Shown piece after piece: positions 14,010 through 26,231 of a stretch of DNA of 64,000 nucleotides (positions are counted from its first letter, which is position 1; every line of letters starts with the position of its first letter). The position numbers and the translations under genes are program-made. The notes under the pieces were generated by a model. It saw only the letters and a list, made by a program, of their open reading frames with translations. It did no database searches and was not told the origin of the DNA. Origin of the DNA: Mycteria americana (Eukaryota; Chordata; Aves; Ciconiiformes; Ciconiidae); contig NC_134367.1 of assembly GCF_035582795.1 (NCBI RefSeq), positions 250,501-314,500 of the forward strand. The letters are read 5' to 3'.

Positions 14010-16820
14010 GGATCACCACAAAGTGATCTTCTTTTCTAGCTGTTTTCCCAAGTGTGTGGGCTCTTTCTACTGCGCACAGGGGTGTGTGGGTCTGAGTGCC
14101 AGCAAAGGGAGAGGGAGAGATCGGCATGCATGCGTGCTGGGGAGGGACATGTACCTCAATGCGTACTCACCAGCGAACATCAAGCTGGAGCCAGCAAGCT
14201 GGAACATCAAGCTGGGGAGCAGGCAAAAAGGTTTGGGAGCCAGGTTTTGGTGTGGCCTGGGGACAGACCCTGGAGAGACCAGAGGTCTGATAGTTGGTTA
14301 CTGAAGGCACCAGGAAGCCGGCCGTTAGGTGATGTGATAAGCTCAGCTGTAGACACAAAGGAGGCACAAAGAAACAACGGCAGGAGTAATTTATTTAATA
14401 ACCTGACCCAGCTACTCCCAGGCCCATCAGAAGAGAAGCACCAGCCTCTCAAAGACCAATGTCCAAAAATCCAGAAGGACAAAGGGGGTACGGGGGGGGG
14501 GGGGCGAGGAGGGGGGCACGGACGGACAGACACGCAAATCACAGACCTGCCCCTCCCAGGGCTGTCCCAGAAGAACCATCAGACCCATGGTCCAGGCGTG
14601 AAACCCATCCCCATGTGTCATCAGGAGCTCTGTGGATCACCTTGCGAGCACAGAAGGGTGGCTGCCTAGGGGTGCGGGACACATTACGGGATGCAGGGAA
14701 AGAGCATTTGGGGATAGCACAGGATTTATTATGCGATGTTTAGAGGAGGAACCAAAGGTGGGAAAAGGGAGGGATTTAGGAGATTTGGGGAGGAACAAGT
14801 GTGGGAAATAGAGGGCTAAGGGAATAAGAGGGTCTATTTGCACATAAGCAGGGACTAGTCAGTACAGGAGTCTGGCCATGCCCTGTGCCTGATCACCACA
14901 GTCTGTCCTGCCACCTTATTAAACTCCACCGCCAACTACTTACTTTCCTCCATGTGAGTGCAGGGAAGCGTCTGTGGTGCCAGCTATGCATGCACATGTG
15001 TGCCAGCAGTAGCAAAGAGCAGCCATACCAGCTGGGCAGTAGGTGATGGATCCTAGGAGCAAGGGTCTCCATGGTCAGCTCTGGGTGTGGGAGCATGGAG
15101 GGGGGTGGCCAGGGGACCACAGGAGTCCTGGTTGGCTCTGGGTGTGAGTGCACCTGTGCATCTCCAGGGCAAAAGCACCTGGGGGGGTGTCAGCTATGGG
15201 ACCAGGGAGGGGACCTGATGACTTCTGGGTGAGACAGGAGCACCACGGCAGCTGCACCCATCATGTGCTGTGGGCAGTGAATTACATCAGTGAGGAGCAT
15301 CATGGGACCATGCATGGCTGGGGAAGGGCCATGGGGTAAGCAGCACCCACCCACCCCAATCAGTGCCAGTCCCTGCAACTGTGCTGTAAGATGCTGCTAG
15401 ACTGCTAAACATTAAGCAGCCAAATGTTCAGAAGCAGCTTTTTCTCCCAAGGATGCTGCAGTGGCATCAGACTGGTCGTAGGCAGGATCCCACTTGCTTG
15501 AGACTGCGCACCCCATCTGGCTCAGGGTGCCCACCCACAGCCTGTGGCATTACCATGTGGTCCCTCCACGCTGGCCTGGCTGCAGGATGGATCCCTGGTA
15601 GGGATCAGGATCCACAACCTCAAGCTGCTTGGCCCCAGAAGCTTGGGGGCAGGGGCAGCTGTCCCCACCCCAACACCACAGCTTGTCCAGGGCATTCCTC
15701 AGGGGCAGCCTGGTGGCCACAGGCAGGGTGGGAGGCCACAACCACCCCTGTGCATGGAGGCACCAGCTTGGCCACCACTGCCTTGTCCTCATCCACATGT
15801 AGAAATGGGTGCGCTGCAGCCCATGCCAGCGTTCCATAGGGTGTGCAGGGAAGCCCATGCAGGACATGGAGCACCACAGCTATGGTGGTGGCCAGGGGCT
15901 AACCTGGCCCCCAGCCAGGGGCTACCCTCTGCAGGAGTGCCAGGCTGTGTGAGGCCCTGTAATCCCAGTGCCACTAGGGAGGGAAGCAGCGGTGGGAGCC
16001 CGGGTGCTGCAGGCAGCCTCACCGCTGGTCCCTCCTCCAGCTAGGAGAAGCCATGGGACCTGCAGCAGTTTTCTCTCCTGCTTTGGAGTGGGTACCCATC
16101 ACAACAAGGATCCAGGTAGGTCCCCATCCTGCAGCACCCCACATGCTAAAGCATCACCCACAGCTGGCCCAGGGCACAGCCCTCCTCTCCAACAGCCCTG
16201 CTTCACACACTGCTGGAGCAGCCAGGGGCAGGCAAGGGACACAGATATACAGACACAGGCCATCGTAGTGAGACCTTGCGCGCTCCCCAGCTCTGCCCCG
16301 GCGCAGTGCGTGGCCTCCCACCCTCAGGGGCTGCTCTGGTCCTCAGCTGCAGCTGTCCTGCACCACACTCAAGGTCTGTCTGCCGGAAGCCACATGCTGC
16401 CCCCAGGAAGGTAGTTTGGGGCACCAGGACCCACGGGTACCACACACTGTGCACCAGGGGCTGGCCCAGCCGGGGCAGGGCTCAGCCCCTACCCAAGTTA
16501 CTCGGTTTGCTGCTGCTGGCAACATCCCACCCTCCCAGCTGTGCGCAGTCCTGCCCTGCACCTGCAGCACTCGGTTCGCTGGAGTGTTTGCATAAGGGAA
16601 CATCCCCACTCTTCCCCCGCTCCCTGGCCCTACTTGTCCCCCGTGCCTGTTCCACTGTCTGCACCTGTGTGGGGCTGGGCCCGCCCTACCCCAGCTGCTT
16701 GGCCTCCTGCAGTACCCCTCAGGGGAACGCACCACAGATCAGAGCCCGCTGGGATGGGGACTGTGCTGTCGGGGGGGGGGGGCTGTGCCGCGGGAGACAG
16801 ACAGACCCTCAGAGAGCAGT

Positions 16821-16826
16821 TTTATT
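16821..16826 (-). terminator. Poly(A) signal of the RNF19-like gene
   Basis: TTTATT on the plus strand gives AATAAA on the minus strand, 254 bases past the stop codon of the RNF19-like gene. It is the first canonical signal after that stop. Confidence 0.65.
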
Positions 16827-17079
16827 TCCCCACAGTGCCAATGCGCAAGACTGCCCTCGGGGAAGGGGTGGATGGGGCTGGACGCAGGGTGCAGGCAGCA
16901 CTGAGCGCAGCCAGTGCCTGCCCAGCCTGGGGAGGGCCAGGGCCCGGTTCATGGGTGCCCCACAGAGGGTGACCAGCTCTGCCACAGGAGGGCGTGGGAT
17001 CTTTGTGTCAGTGGTAGGTAGGAGCCCAGGTGGGGGCTCTGTGGATCAAGAGTCTCCCCCCTCAGTCCTGCAGTCCCCC

Positions 17080-20000
17080 TCACTCTGCGGGGACGCCCAC
17101 CGCGCTGCACCGGTCACTGGTGCCTCCCAGGGAGTCCGCAGAGAGACTCTGCCCTGACAGCGCGCTGCACAGGCTCTGCTCCCGGGCAGGATGCGGCACT
17201 GCTTCAATCGACACCTCCACCTCGATGTTGATGCCTTCCCTGCAGACAAACACAGGGCCTGAGGGCAGCAGCCCAACGGGGGATGTCGCCGCATCCCTGC
17301 CTGGTACAGCGGGCATGGGGAAGGCTGTTTGTTAGGAAGGGGACCTGCCAGTCCCCCCTGCCTCCCCAGCACAGCAGCCCCAGCTCACCTGTAGGACATG
17401 TCCTGGCCCTCACTCAGCATGCTCCCCGCAAGAGCCACCGTGCTGGCTGAATGGCTGTCCTGCTCCTTCCACACCGCCCTGTGGCGCGGGCTATAGCTGC
17501 TGCTGGGGAAGGAGGTGGTTGTGTCCGGGACTCCATCCTCGCCCCCCCTGGGGCTGGGCAGAACCGACCACAGCTCATTCACTGGCGGAGGAAGAGGCGG
17601 CGCTGAGCACCCTGTCCGCAAGGACTGCTCCCCATCAGAGCAGGGAGCAGAGCGGCCCACCAGGCTCTCAGCAGGAGGTGCAAACAAGCTGGTCCCAGAC
17701 TGCTTTGGACAGCACCCGCCTCCCCCAGGACACCAGCCTGCAGCCTCCCCACAGGGACAGAGGTGTGCATGGTACCACCCGGGGCAGAACTGACACGGGT
17801 CCACAGGAAGCCCCTGGCTCTGGAGAAGTCACAGCCACAGAGCCACGAGCCAGGACCAGGGCCCCTGCAGCCCAACGGAGGGCACAGGCCAGCGGACAGA
17901 CGGCAGCGCAGGACTCACGCTTGGTCAGGTTCTCCAGCTCCACCACACCGAGATCCCCGGGCGGGCTGCGGCTGCCCCCGCACCCCCAGCGGCTCCGACA
18001 CAGCGACAGCACCACCACCCCATAGACGTAGGTGAGCATCAGGGGCACGCCGACTCCTGCGGGCAGACAGGCAGCTATTGCCCGCCCCCACCGCAGCCCC
18101 GGCTGGCCTGCCCCCCTGGGCGAAGCCCTGGTGGCCCAGGTCTCAGACATCCCCCTCGGAGACGCTCCGCTGCACTGGCCCCCGGGCCCCAGCCCCACTC
18201 TCTCCAGCACGTGGGCAGTGCCCTCAGCCCTGGCCCAGCGCACTTACCCACCGTGACAGCTGTTATGACGGGTGACACAAAGAGAGAGAGGAGGACGCTG
18301 CTGGTGACAGAGAGGCACTGCTGGCACCCCGACAGGCTGCTCCTCCGGCTCTGACCCAGCACCTCGAGGAGAAGCAAGACAGGTGAAGGGCTCTGCAGGG
18401 ATCTCAGCGCACATCCCCCGGGGATGGGGCCTCTTCCCAGCCCTGGAAGAGCTCTAGCTGCAGCTGCAGCTGCCAGGACACCCCCTCCATCTCCTCAGGG
18501 ACAGGCAGCCACGACAGTACTGCCACCACAGATCAGGTGTCCCTGGAAAACACCCCTGGACCCCCAGACCCTTTCCTCCTTTCGCCCACCCCAACCCCCA
18601 CCTCTCCAGGCTGAGAGTACCCTCACTGGCGGAGGGTGTTGGGGTGGGCAACAGAGAGGGTCCCTGCAAGGAGGGGCTGTGGGGAGTCAGGGGTGGCACA
18701 GGGATATGCTGCAGGCAGTGGTGAGCACTGGGTGTCTGTCCAGGCCTGATGCCGTGGGCTGCCAGGCTCAGCAGGGAGCGGGACCATGGGGACTCCAGGG
18801 CCCCCTGCCAGTACCTTCCTACCCATGTAGATGGGGATCCCAATGGTAATGACAGGGACAGCGATGCCTGCGACGAGGGAGATCACCATAGGCGCCCCCA
18901 GCACCATGCCCAGCTGCCACAGGATCTTCCGGGTCCGTGACCAAGGCCTCTTCCCCCAGAAGGTGCAGCCAGAGGGGCTGCGGGGACAGAGTGGGGCTGG
19001 GCCAATGGTTCCTGCACAGGGGCAGGCAGACACCAGCACAGCCCACCCTTGCTCTGCGGGGAGACCCGTGGGCCCACCGTGGAAGCAGAAAGCCAGACTC
19101 CCCCCTCCCAGTCCTGAGCTCCAGCTGCCACCTGGGACCGCCGCCCCAGGGGTGGGGTGCTGACTGCCGGCCCCAGGCCCCCAGCCCTGCCAGACCCAGC
19201 AGCACAGACCACTCTGCTCCCCCCCGATCAGCCCCACAGCCCAGCCAGCCCCAAACCTGGCTGTGCATGGCTGTGGCTCTCAGCAGGGCCTTGCTGCCCC
19301 CCATCCTAGCCCCACAGCTCCTAGCAGCGACCCAGCCCCGACCCAGCATCACGGCACCCCCAGCTCAGCCCAGGGGCACCTCCTCCAGCCACCCCTCAGC
19401 TCCTGGTAGCCCCTCCACCCCAGCCCCCCAGCACACCCCATGGCTCCCAGTGGCCCCACAGCCCTGCACTGACCTCAGGAAGTGCACGTCAGAGATCTCT
19501 TGCAGGCAGAGCCAGCAGAAGAGGCAGCCACAAACTGTGCAGTTCATGCGGTTGCAGCTCCCGTCATTGATCTTCATGATGAAGGCACTGCAGCGGGGAC
19601 AGACCTTGACGTCCTCAGCCTCAGCTGGCAGGGGGAAGAGGATGGGATGGCGGGGAGCAGGACAGGACAGGGCAGTGAAGGTCCACGCCCACACCCTGTC
19701 CCAGGATTGCAGCCTGGCCCATGGATGTCAGGGTGAGCCAGGCAGAGCAAGGTCCCACTCCACACCCCCAGCTCAACTGGCACATGCCTCCACACAGAGG
19801 CAGCCAGTGGGGACCACTGGGTCCTGGCTCCAGCATCCCTGCAGGCAGGAAGGCACAAAGGCATCCGACTGTGCCGCTCAGCCGTGTCAAATCCCTGCCC
19901 TGCTTGCTCCCACCCGGGGCCAGGGTCTCACCATGGGCCGAGTCCTCTGGGTGGACTAGCTGTGCTGCGGGGTTGGCCAGGCTGGGGGCCAGTGGCGCTG

Positions 20001-21096
20001 GCACACAAGGGCCATCAGGGTGCCAGGGCTGCCGGCAGTGGTAGCAGAACTCGGTGCCACAGCCCTCGCGCCCGCAGGTGAGGCGGGGACACTCGGCACA
20101 GCCGTAGGCAATGACAGCATAGCTGTGGGGAGAAGGCGGTCAGTGTTGAGGGGGCCAGCAGTGCCCACGGCCCTCTCTGTGTCCCCGCTCAGCACGCAGC
20201 CGTTTCCCTCCCCAGCACAGCCAGGCCGTGCAGTGGCAGGTCCCAGCTCTGCACTGAGCCAGAGCTGCAGCCCATGCTCAGGAGAGCCAGGAGACACTCT
20301 CACCAGCTCAGACTGCAGCGCAGCCTTTCCCATCCAGCACCCACACAGTTCCACTGGGGCCTCGTGGACTGGCCCCGCATGGCTAAGAGCACCAACCCTG
20401 GCAGAGACACACAGCTGCCCGGGCTCTGCAGCCAGGACAGGGATCAGGACATCTCTCTGAGCAGGCCCAACCCCACATGGGACCAAGTCACGAGAGGGCT
20501 GAGCCTGGAAAAGGCTCACAGGACACAGGCGCAGTCTGCTGCACACCAGCTCCCAGCTGGTGAAGCCCATCGCCTCCACTGGTGCGGGAAGGGGGGACCC
20601 ACACTGCCCCCCTGCTCCCGGCTCCGCGCGAGGGGCCAGCCGGTCACCTGCAGTCGGGCGCGGGGCACCAGCGGGTGCCGGGGTCGGCCACCAGCAGCCG
20701 TCGCAGGAGGAACTCCTCGTACTTGTCACGGAGGGCGGGCTCGGCCAGGAGGCGGTGGACATCGGCAGGCTGGAGCACAGCAGGGCAGTGCGGGCAGGCC
20801 ACCTGCACACGGCTCTCGCTGACGGCAATGCGCAGGTATTGCTCCAGGCAGGCCTGGCATGAGCGGTGGGCACAGGAGGCCAGGGTGGGAAAGGCCTCTG
20901 GAGGCTGGGGCAGCAGGCACAGGGGACACTCCACCAGCTCCCCGCCCTCGCCCAGGGGCAGCGCAATGCACATCTCCTCAGGTTCCTCCAGCTCTGGCTC
21001 CGGTCCTGGCGATGTCTCACCTCCGACGGCCTGTGGCTTCCGCCCAAAGAAGCCCAGGAGGCGGAGGGGCCTGGGCATCCCCATGGGCTGCTCCAT
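17080..21096 (-). CDS. RNF19-like RBR E3 ubiquitin ligase, membrane-anchored
   Basis: Eight exons on the minus strand: 21096-20648, 20122-19932, 19624-19474, 18977-18815, 18362-18248, 18056-17919, 17581-17389 and 17239-17080. They join in frame to 519 residues. The start has a strong context (GCCGCCATGG) and an in-frame stop 12 bases upstream. RING1 begins [15 protein letters not shown]. The IBR spans exons 1 to 3 ([40 protein letters not shown]). RING2 has [20 protein letters not shown], where the DGSC cysteine is the expected catalytic one, then [28 protein letters not shown] and the helices around [20 protein letters not shown] and [11 protein letters not shown] match the RNF19A/RNF19B membrane part. 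The protein is much shorter than RNF19A or RNF19B because the C-terminal tail is cut down, although [11 protein letters not shown] recalls their conserved tail segment. It appears to be a third RNF19 paralogue; no symbol is assigned. Confidence 0.9.
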
Positions 21097-24000
21097 GGCG
21101 GCCCGTCAGGGCGGCAGCCAGCTGCTGTTGGGCTATGGAGGGCAGCAGGGAGGTGTCAGCCCCAGTGCGGCCCCCATGGCCAGGCTCCTACCTGGGCCTC
21201 AGAGCCGGCATCCTCCCCACAGGCAACAGCTGAACCATCTCCAGCTGCAGTCGGCACCGCTCAGCCTGCGAAGGAACCGCACGTGAGAGTGAGCTCTGGG
21301 TCCTGGACGTGGGAACGGGCCCACGGCACCCACAAGACCCCGCTACTGCCCTGCTGACAGGCCCTGCTGCCCGGCTGGACCCCAGGGCCGTCCACACGGC
21401 CGCACCACGGCACCCTGCTCACCAAAACACCCGCACCAAAACACCCTGGCAGCTCCGGGACAAGCCCACAGTGCTCCTCGCAGCCCCTAGGCCGGCCCAG
21501 TCCCAGCCAGCCATCCTTGTGGGTCCGGGGCACCAGGGCCAGCCCTGCCAGCGGTGCCCTGGCCCAGCACGAGCCCTGCAGCATGGAGACCTCAGCCCCC
21601 TGCCCCAGCCGGAGCTGTTCCAGATCCTCCCTCCTCTGGCGGGTCACAGCCTGCAGCACAGACCAGGGCACTTGGCGCTCTCTGCTCCTGCAACTGCCTC
21701 CTCCTTCAAGGAACAGCTCCCACACGCTGCGCACTGGCCCAGCACGCGCAGCAGCCTGCCCTGAACCAGCAAGCAAGCTCTCTCCGGGCCAGCCGCAGGC
21801 ACAGGTGCCGGCAGAGTCCTGCCAGGGCCCAGGACAGTGCCCACCTCCTGCCCCCCCAGCGCTGCACCTGGACCGCATGGCAGTGCGGCCACCCCCGAAC
21901 CGAGCACGCAGCCAGACCCTGTCCTTGCTCGACATCTCCAGCTGATGCGCTCCCTCCTAGCAGGCCACAGGCAAGAACAAAAGCACCCAACCTTGAGCTC
22001 CCACAATCACATCTTGCCTGGTCAGTGCAACCATGGTCAGTCCCACCCATTATGTCCAGCCCCACCCATTACGTCCAGCCCCATCCCCATGTTGGCCCGA
22101 AGGCCCCGGGTGACAGTGCCGAGGCTGACCAGTCCTATGCTGAGCTCAGGCAATGCAATCACCGCCCATCTCCAGCCACCCACGTGCCCCTGAGCCAGCT
22201 CTGTTCTGCCCCATCCTGTCTCCTTCAGTTCAGCATCAAAGTCCAGAGACACAGGACCTCCCAAATTCCCCGAGGTGGAGAAGACAGTGGCCTTTGCAAG
22301 GAAGGCAGTGGCGAACACTGTGATAACCAGTTTGTACACAGGGTAGTACAATAATCACACCCCTCACCACCCCAAGTCTCCATGGCTCTCCTCTCCAGGG
22401 AGAGGCATGGCTGAAGCTCTGACTTCCCACTGGAGTTCAAGTGCCCAAGAGACACAGACTTGGTCCAGCTGGATGCCAGCGCTTCCTGCTGCGGACACAA
22501 GCTCCTTAGCCCAGCCTGTATTGGGAAGCTCCTAGCAATGGCTAGCTGGAGGGAGCCCAGAGGAAAACTCGGGGCAAATCAAAACTGCCATCATTCACCG
22601 CTCTTCCTCAGCGTTAGCTCAGAGGAGAGCAGGGAACGTCTCACTGCCAGAGAAAGTGCTTCCTCCACAAAGGCTGGATCCTGAACTCTCCCGGAAGGAG
22701 AGAGCTCCTCCACGCGCCCTGCAAACCAGGGCAGCAGGACCTTGTGGGGAGCAAGCAGCAGCCTTGTGGGGAGCGGTCACTTCCGACCAGTGCTTCCCAC
22801 GTCCCAGGTGCTGAACTAAAACCTGCATCACCCAAGCTGCTGCTGAGTTTCTAGAAGAGACAAGCAAGCCAAGGGACCCAAGAGCCAGTTAATTAAGTGA
22901 CCAGAAGCCAGGCAATTACAGGAGAAAGAAGGTAAATCTGTCAGTTTTCCCTTACTTAGGGCTCACATGAGTCCGGGGCCACACCATAGTCCCTCCTGAC
23001 AGCAGGGTCAGTCCCTCCACTGTTCTCCTTGCTCCTTCCTTATCTATACCCCAAAAAGTTGCACCCTACACTTTACACCTCCACAGCATCGCTGCATCCC
23101 TCCACCTCTAACAGCCTCTGCTGCTTTTTCCGTTTGAACACAGCTAGAACAGCAGAAGCACTGGCAGGGGAAGAGGCAGATACTAGTGACAGCTCAGGTA
23201 CGATGGAGGAGTCTGATTACCTCTGCTCTGCTGGGAACAAGCAAGGTGCTGCACTGCGTCACCCCAGATGACAAAGCACTTTCCAGTGAGGTGGTAACTG
23301 AAGAGATCATGGAAACCGGGCTGAGATTGGATTTTAATGGTTGTTAGAGAGCGGGAGGTATGGCAGGAGAAGAGTGGGAAGGAACGTGCTCAAACACAGC
23401 AGCGGGCAGTGGGACCACTGTCTGGGATGACTGCTGCCGTCACCGCAGACTCTGCCCAACGGAACAGCAGGAGCCAGCGTCAGAGCAGCAGCAACAGCTA
23501 TGCCGACACCACGGCCATCAGCTGTCCGACCAGCATGGCCAGCCCACGAGGAGACACCCCCAGGCCTGGGCTGCTCCTGCACCAGGACTGTGACAACTTT
23601 GACTAAACGGCCAGGGCTGCACAACACAAGCGAAGAAGCACCGGCAGGGATCTAAGAGGCCCCATCCTCTGGCCCCGAGGTACCTGTCAGCGGGGAATCA
23701 TTGCTGACAACACAGCATGGCCATGGCTCTCCTGGGACTGCCACGAAGTCCAACACATTCGACTCCCTCAGGGACCTGCAAATAAACAAAAACTATCCGT
23801 AATGAGGCTCAACAGCAGCAGCTCACACACTCAGGGTCGCCTGGACATGTCAAACAGCTCTATTAACAGAGCCACAGAGATGGCAGAGTGAGTCCTGTAG
23901 ATGGGGATCGCATCCAGGGCAGGGACCTAGGCATCAGAGAGGACGAGTACAAGGTATGGCTGAGCCAGAGCAGGGCTGCTGCCCCCAACACACACAGCTG

Positions 24001-24651
24001 CACACTGGCCATCCCTGGAGATGGGCTGAACAAGTCCCCGAGCAGGGTGACCAGGGGCCCTCCTCCCCAGGAAGCAGGACACAAAGCCCTGGATGTCCCC
24101 GGTCTGCACAACACTGGGACACCGGAGACAGAAGCCAACCAAAAACCAAACCGAACAAAAAGCAGAGGGAAATGTGACAGCATGAGATAGCCGAGCTCCC
24201 CTGGGAGCAGAGGTGTGACTGGGCTGCACGAGGAGCCATCGCAGCATCTCCAGGGCCCAGCAGGCTCCTTGCCTGGCAGGGTCAGAGCACGTCCAAGTGT
24301 CCAGGAGCCGAGCCACGCAAACTGGGGGGGATTTTCTGGGAAGGGGGGTAATGAACCACAGGGACATGCCAGGTGAAATCAGGAGCTCCATCGCATGTGG
24401 GGGCCCATCGCCCACAGGCACTCCTGGGAGAACCAGGCAATAGGGCTCAGCTCGGCGGTCCTGGAGAGCGCTGTGACCGTGGGGATAGGACTGGCAGAGG
24501 TAATGGCTGCAGAGGAGCCACAGCACGGCCACAGTGCCCCAACACTGGGGCCACTCATGGGCTTGTTCTGCAGCTGCTTCTCTTCCCGTGCCTGGCTGCG
24601 GGGAGCTGGGCTCCCCTTCCTCTGCAGCCAGTTCCCACAGGGGTCACCACA

Positions 24652-24845
24652 ACCACAGAATAATTCAGGTGGAAAGGGACCTCAAGAGGTCTCCAGTCCA
24701 CCTTCCTGCCCAAGTCACGGTCAGCAGTGTGCTTAAAGGCTTTATGCCAGTTGGGTCTTGAAAACCTCAAAGGACAAACACCGCACAACCTCTCTGGGCA
24801 ACCTGATCCGTGACTGGGCTTGTTCCACTCCCCAGGACAGCACAA
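24652..24845 (-). mobile_element. CR1 LINE 3'-end fragment
   Basis: The sequence begins with a reverse-complemented CR1 terminus (CAGAATAATTCAGGTGGAAA) and continues with characteristic 3' untranslated text (TTGGGTCTTGAAAACCTC, CACAACCTCTCTGGGCAACC). The element therefore lies on the minus strand and carries only its last 200 bases or so. The inner edge is uncertain by several tens of bases. Confidence 0.8.
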
Positions 24846-25983
24846 GGGAGCAGGACCCCAGTGGGCGTCTCCAAAGGATGGTCTCAGTCGTTTCTGGAGA
24901 TCAGACCACAGGGCAGGCCTGCGAATCCCTCTCTGCACTCCTAAAAGCCCCAGATCCCTCATCCAGGCTGGAAGGGTCTCGGTGCTGGAAGCACCAAGAC
25001 AGTGAAAGACTGGAGCACTGCCGCTCATCGCTGCCCAAGCATTCTCCTGCGCGCCCATTCTCCAGCCTGTCTGCCCACCCTGCCCTCTCATCCCAGGGCA
25101 ACACGGGCTCTGGACCACCCAGCCCCACTCTGCCGGGATCCCCAGAGCCTCCAGAACTCTACACGCCCATCTGTGCCACACACAGAAACGCTGTTTCAAC
25201 CCTCCGCCTCCAGCAGCTCGTCTCCACCTCCCTCCTGCAGCTGCCTTACCCGGACACCTTGCTCCTTCAGCCCTTTCCTCTGCGCTGCTGTCCCCCGCGG
25301 CTCTGCAGGGCAGGGCCCCCTGAGCACCCCGCCCTGACGCTGCGCAGACCCCCCACCCCAGCAGCCGCCCGGCAGGGACCCCCAAGCCGCCAGCGCTCCC
25401 TGCAGACCGCTGTCCCTGGGCAGGGGCCGCTGGCCCTTCCCCGCCGGCAAAGGCCCCGGCCCGCCGCCTCCACGGACGGGACAGGCCTACGGCCAGCGCT
25501 GCCCCTCCAGCTGCCGAGCAGGGCAGGGGCCGGGGCGCTGGGACGGCCAGGACTACCAGCGGGGCTGCGGGTACCGGCACACGACTCACCGAGCTCTCCC
25601 CTCAGCTCAGGGGCCTGGCGAGGCTTCCCGCGGGCCTCCAGCCGCCTGGAGCGGGGCCGTGCCTGGCGGGGCAGCGGGGGAAACCGCCGCAGCCGCCCCT
25701 GGCGGGGCACAAAGACCGCCAGCCCTCCGCCCCGGCGGCCCGGCCCGCTCACGGCCCCCGCGGCCGCTCCCCGGGCGCCCACAGCGCCGACAGGGCCGCG
25801 CCCCGCGCCCCGCGCCAGGAAGGGGCGGAGCCCACGCTGCCCCCGGCCCCGCCCCCGGCCCCGCGGTCCCACAGGCGCCCGCCCCGCCCCGCCCCTCCCC
25901 TCCCGGGAGAGGGGACCCGGCCCCGCCCAGCCCCCGCCTGCCTCTCCCGCGGCGCGGCCCAGGCCTCCCCCCCCCCCCCGCAT

Positions 25984-26125
25984 GCCGGAAATGCCGGCGC
26001 GATGCCGGGAGGGAAGCGGGCGGCACGGCGGACCCCGCGCTCGCTTCCGCGTGCCCGGTCCGCTTCCGGGTCGCCGCGCCCGCTTCCGGCGCCGGCCCCG
26101 CCCCGCGGCGGCCGGAAGCGGAAGT
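25984..26125. promoter_or_regulatory. ZNF513 upstream region with clustered ETS-type sites
   Basis: Within 140 bases there are CCGGAA at 25985, TTCCG cores within 26043-26049, 26062-26068 and 26082-26088, and CCGGAAG with a following GGAAG at 26112-26125. All are ETS/GABPA-type cores in a CpG island and lie 110-250 bases upstream of the ZNF513 start codon. Three of them are spaced 19 and 20 bases apart. GC boxes are also frequent between 25840 and 25930. Confidence 0.6.
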
Positions 26126-26231
26126 GCCCGGTCGAGGCGGGGCGGCGGCGGCCGCCCCGGGCTGGCAGGGGCGGCTGGCGGGCCGCGGGCGGGCGGGCGG
26201 CGGGGCCGGGCCGGGGCCGGGACCGGCCACG

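Larger units (their letters stand above)
10148..17079. other. Intergenic stretch between PPM1G and the RNF19-like gene
   Basis: I recognise no gene here. It holds the PPM1G 3' untranslated region (to about 10680), a 23-A run (13987-14009), a G run around 14493-14504, and the 3' untranslated region of the RNF19-like gene on the other strand. Parts of 12050-12720 have a mobile-element texture (an AATAAA at 12102, A/T-rich low-coding sequence), but no family can be named. Open frames in the GC-rich part (15450-17000) show no known domain. Confidence 0.6.
21097..26231. other. Intergenic stretch between the RNF19-like gene and ZNF513
   Basis: No coding gene is recognised. It should contain 5' untranslated exons and the promoter of the RNF19-like gene, but no transcript start can be fixed by eye. 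A CR1 tail lies at 24652-24845. From about 25400 the sequence becomes a dense CpG island that continues into ZNF513. Long open frames there are explained by high GC and lack of stop codons. Confidence 0.6.
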
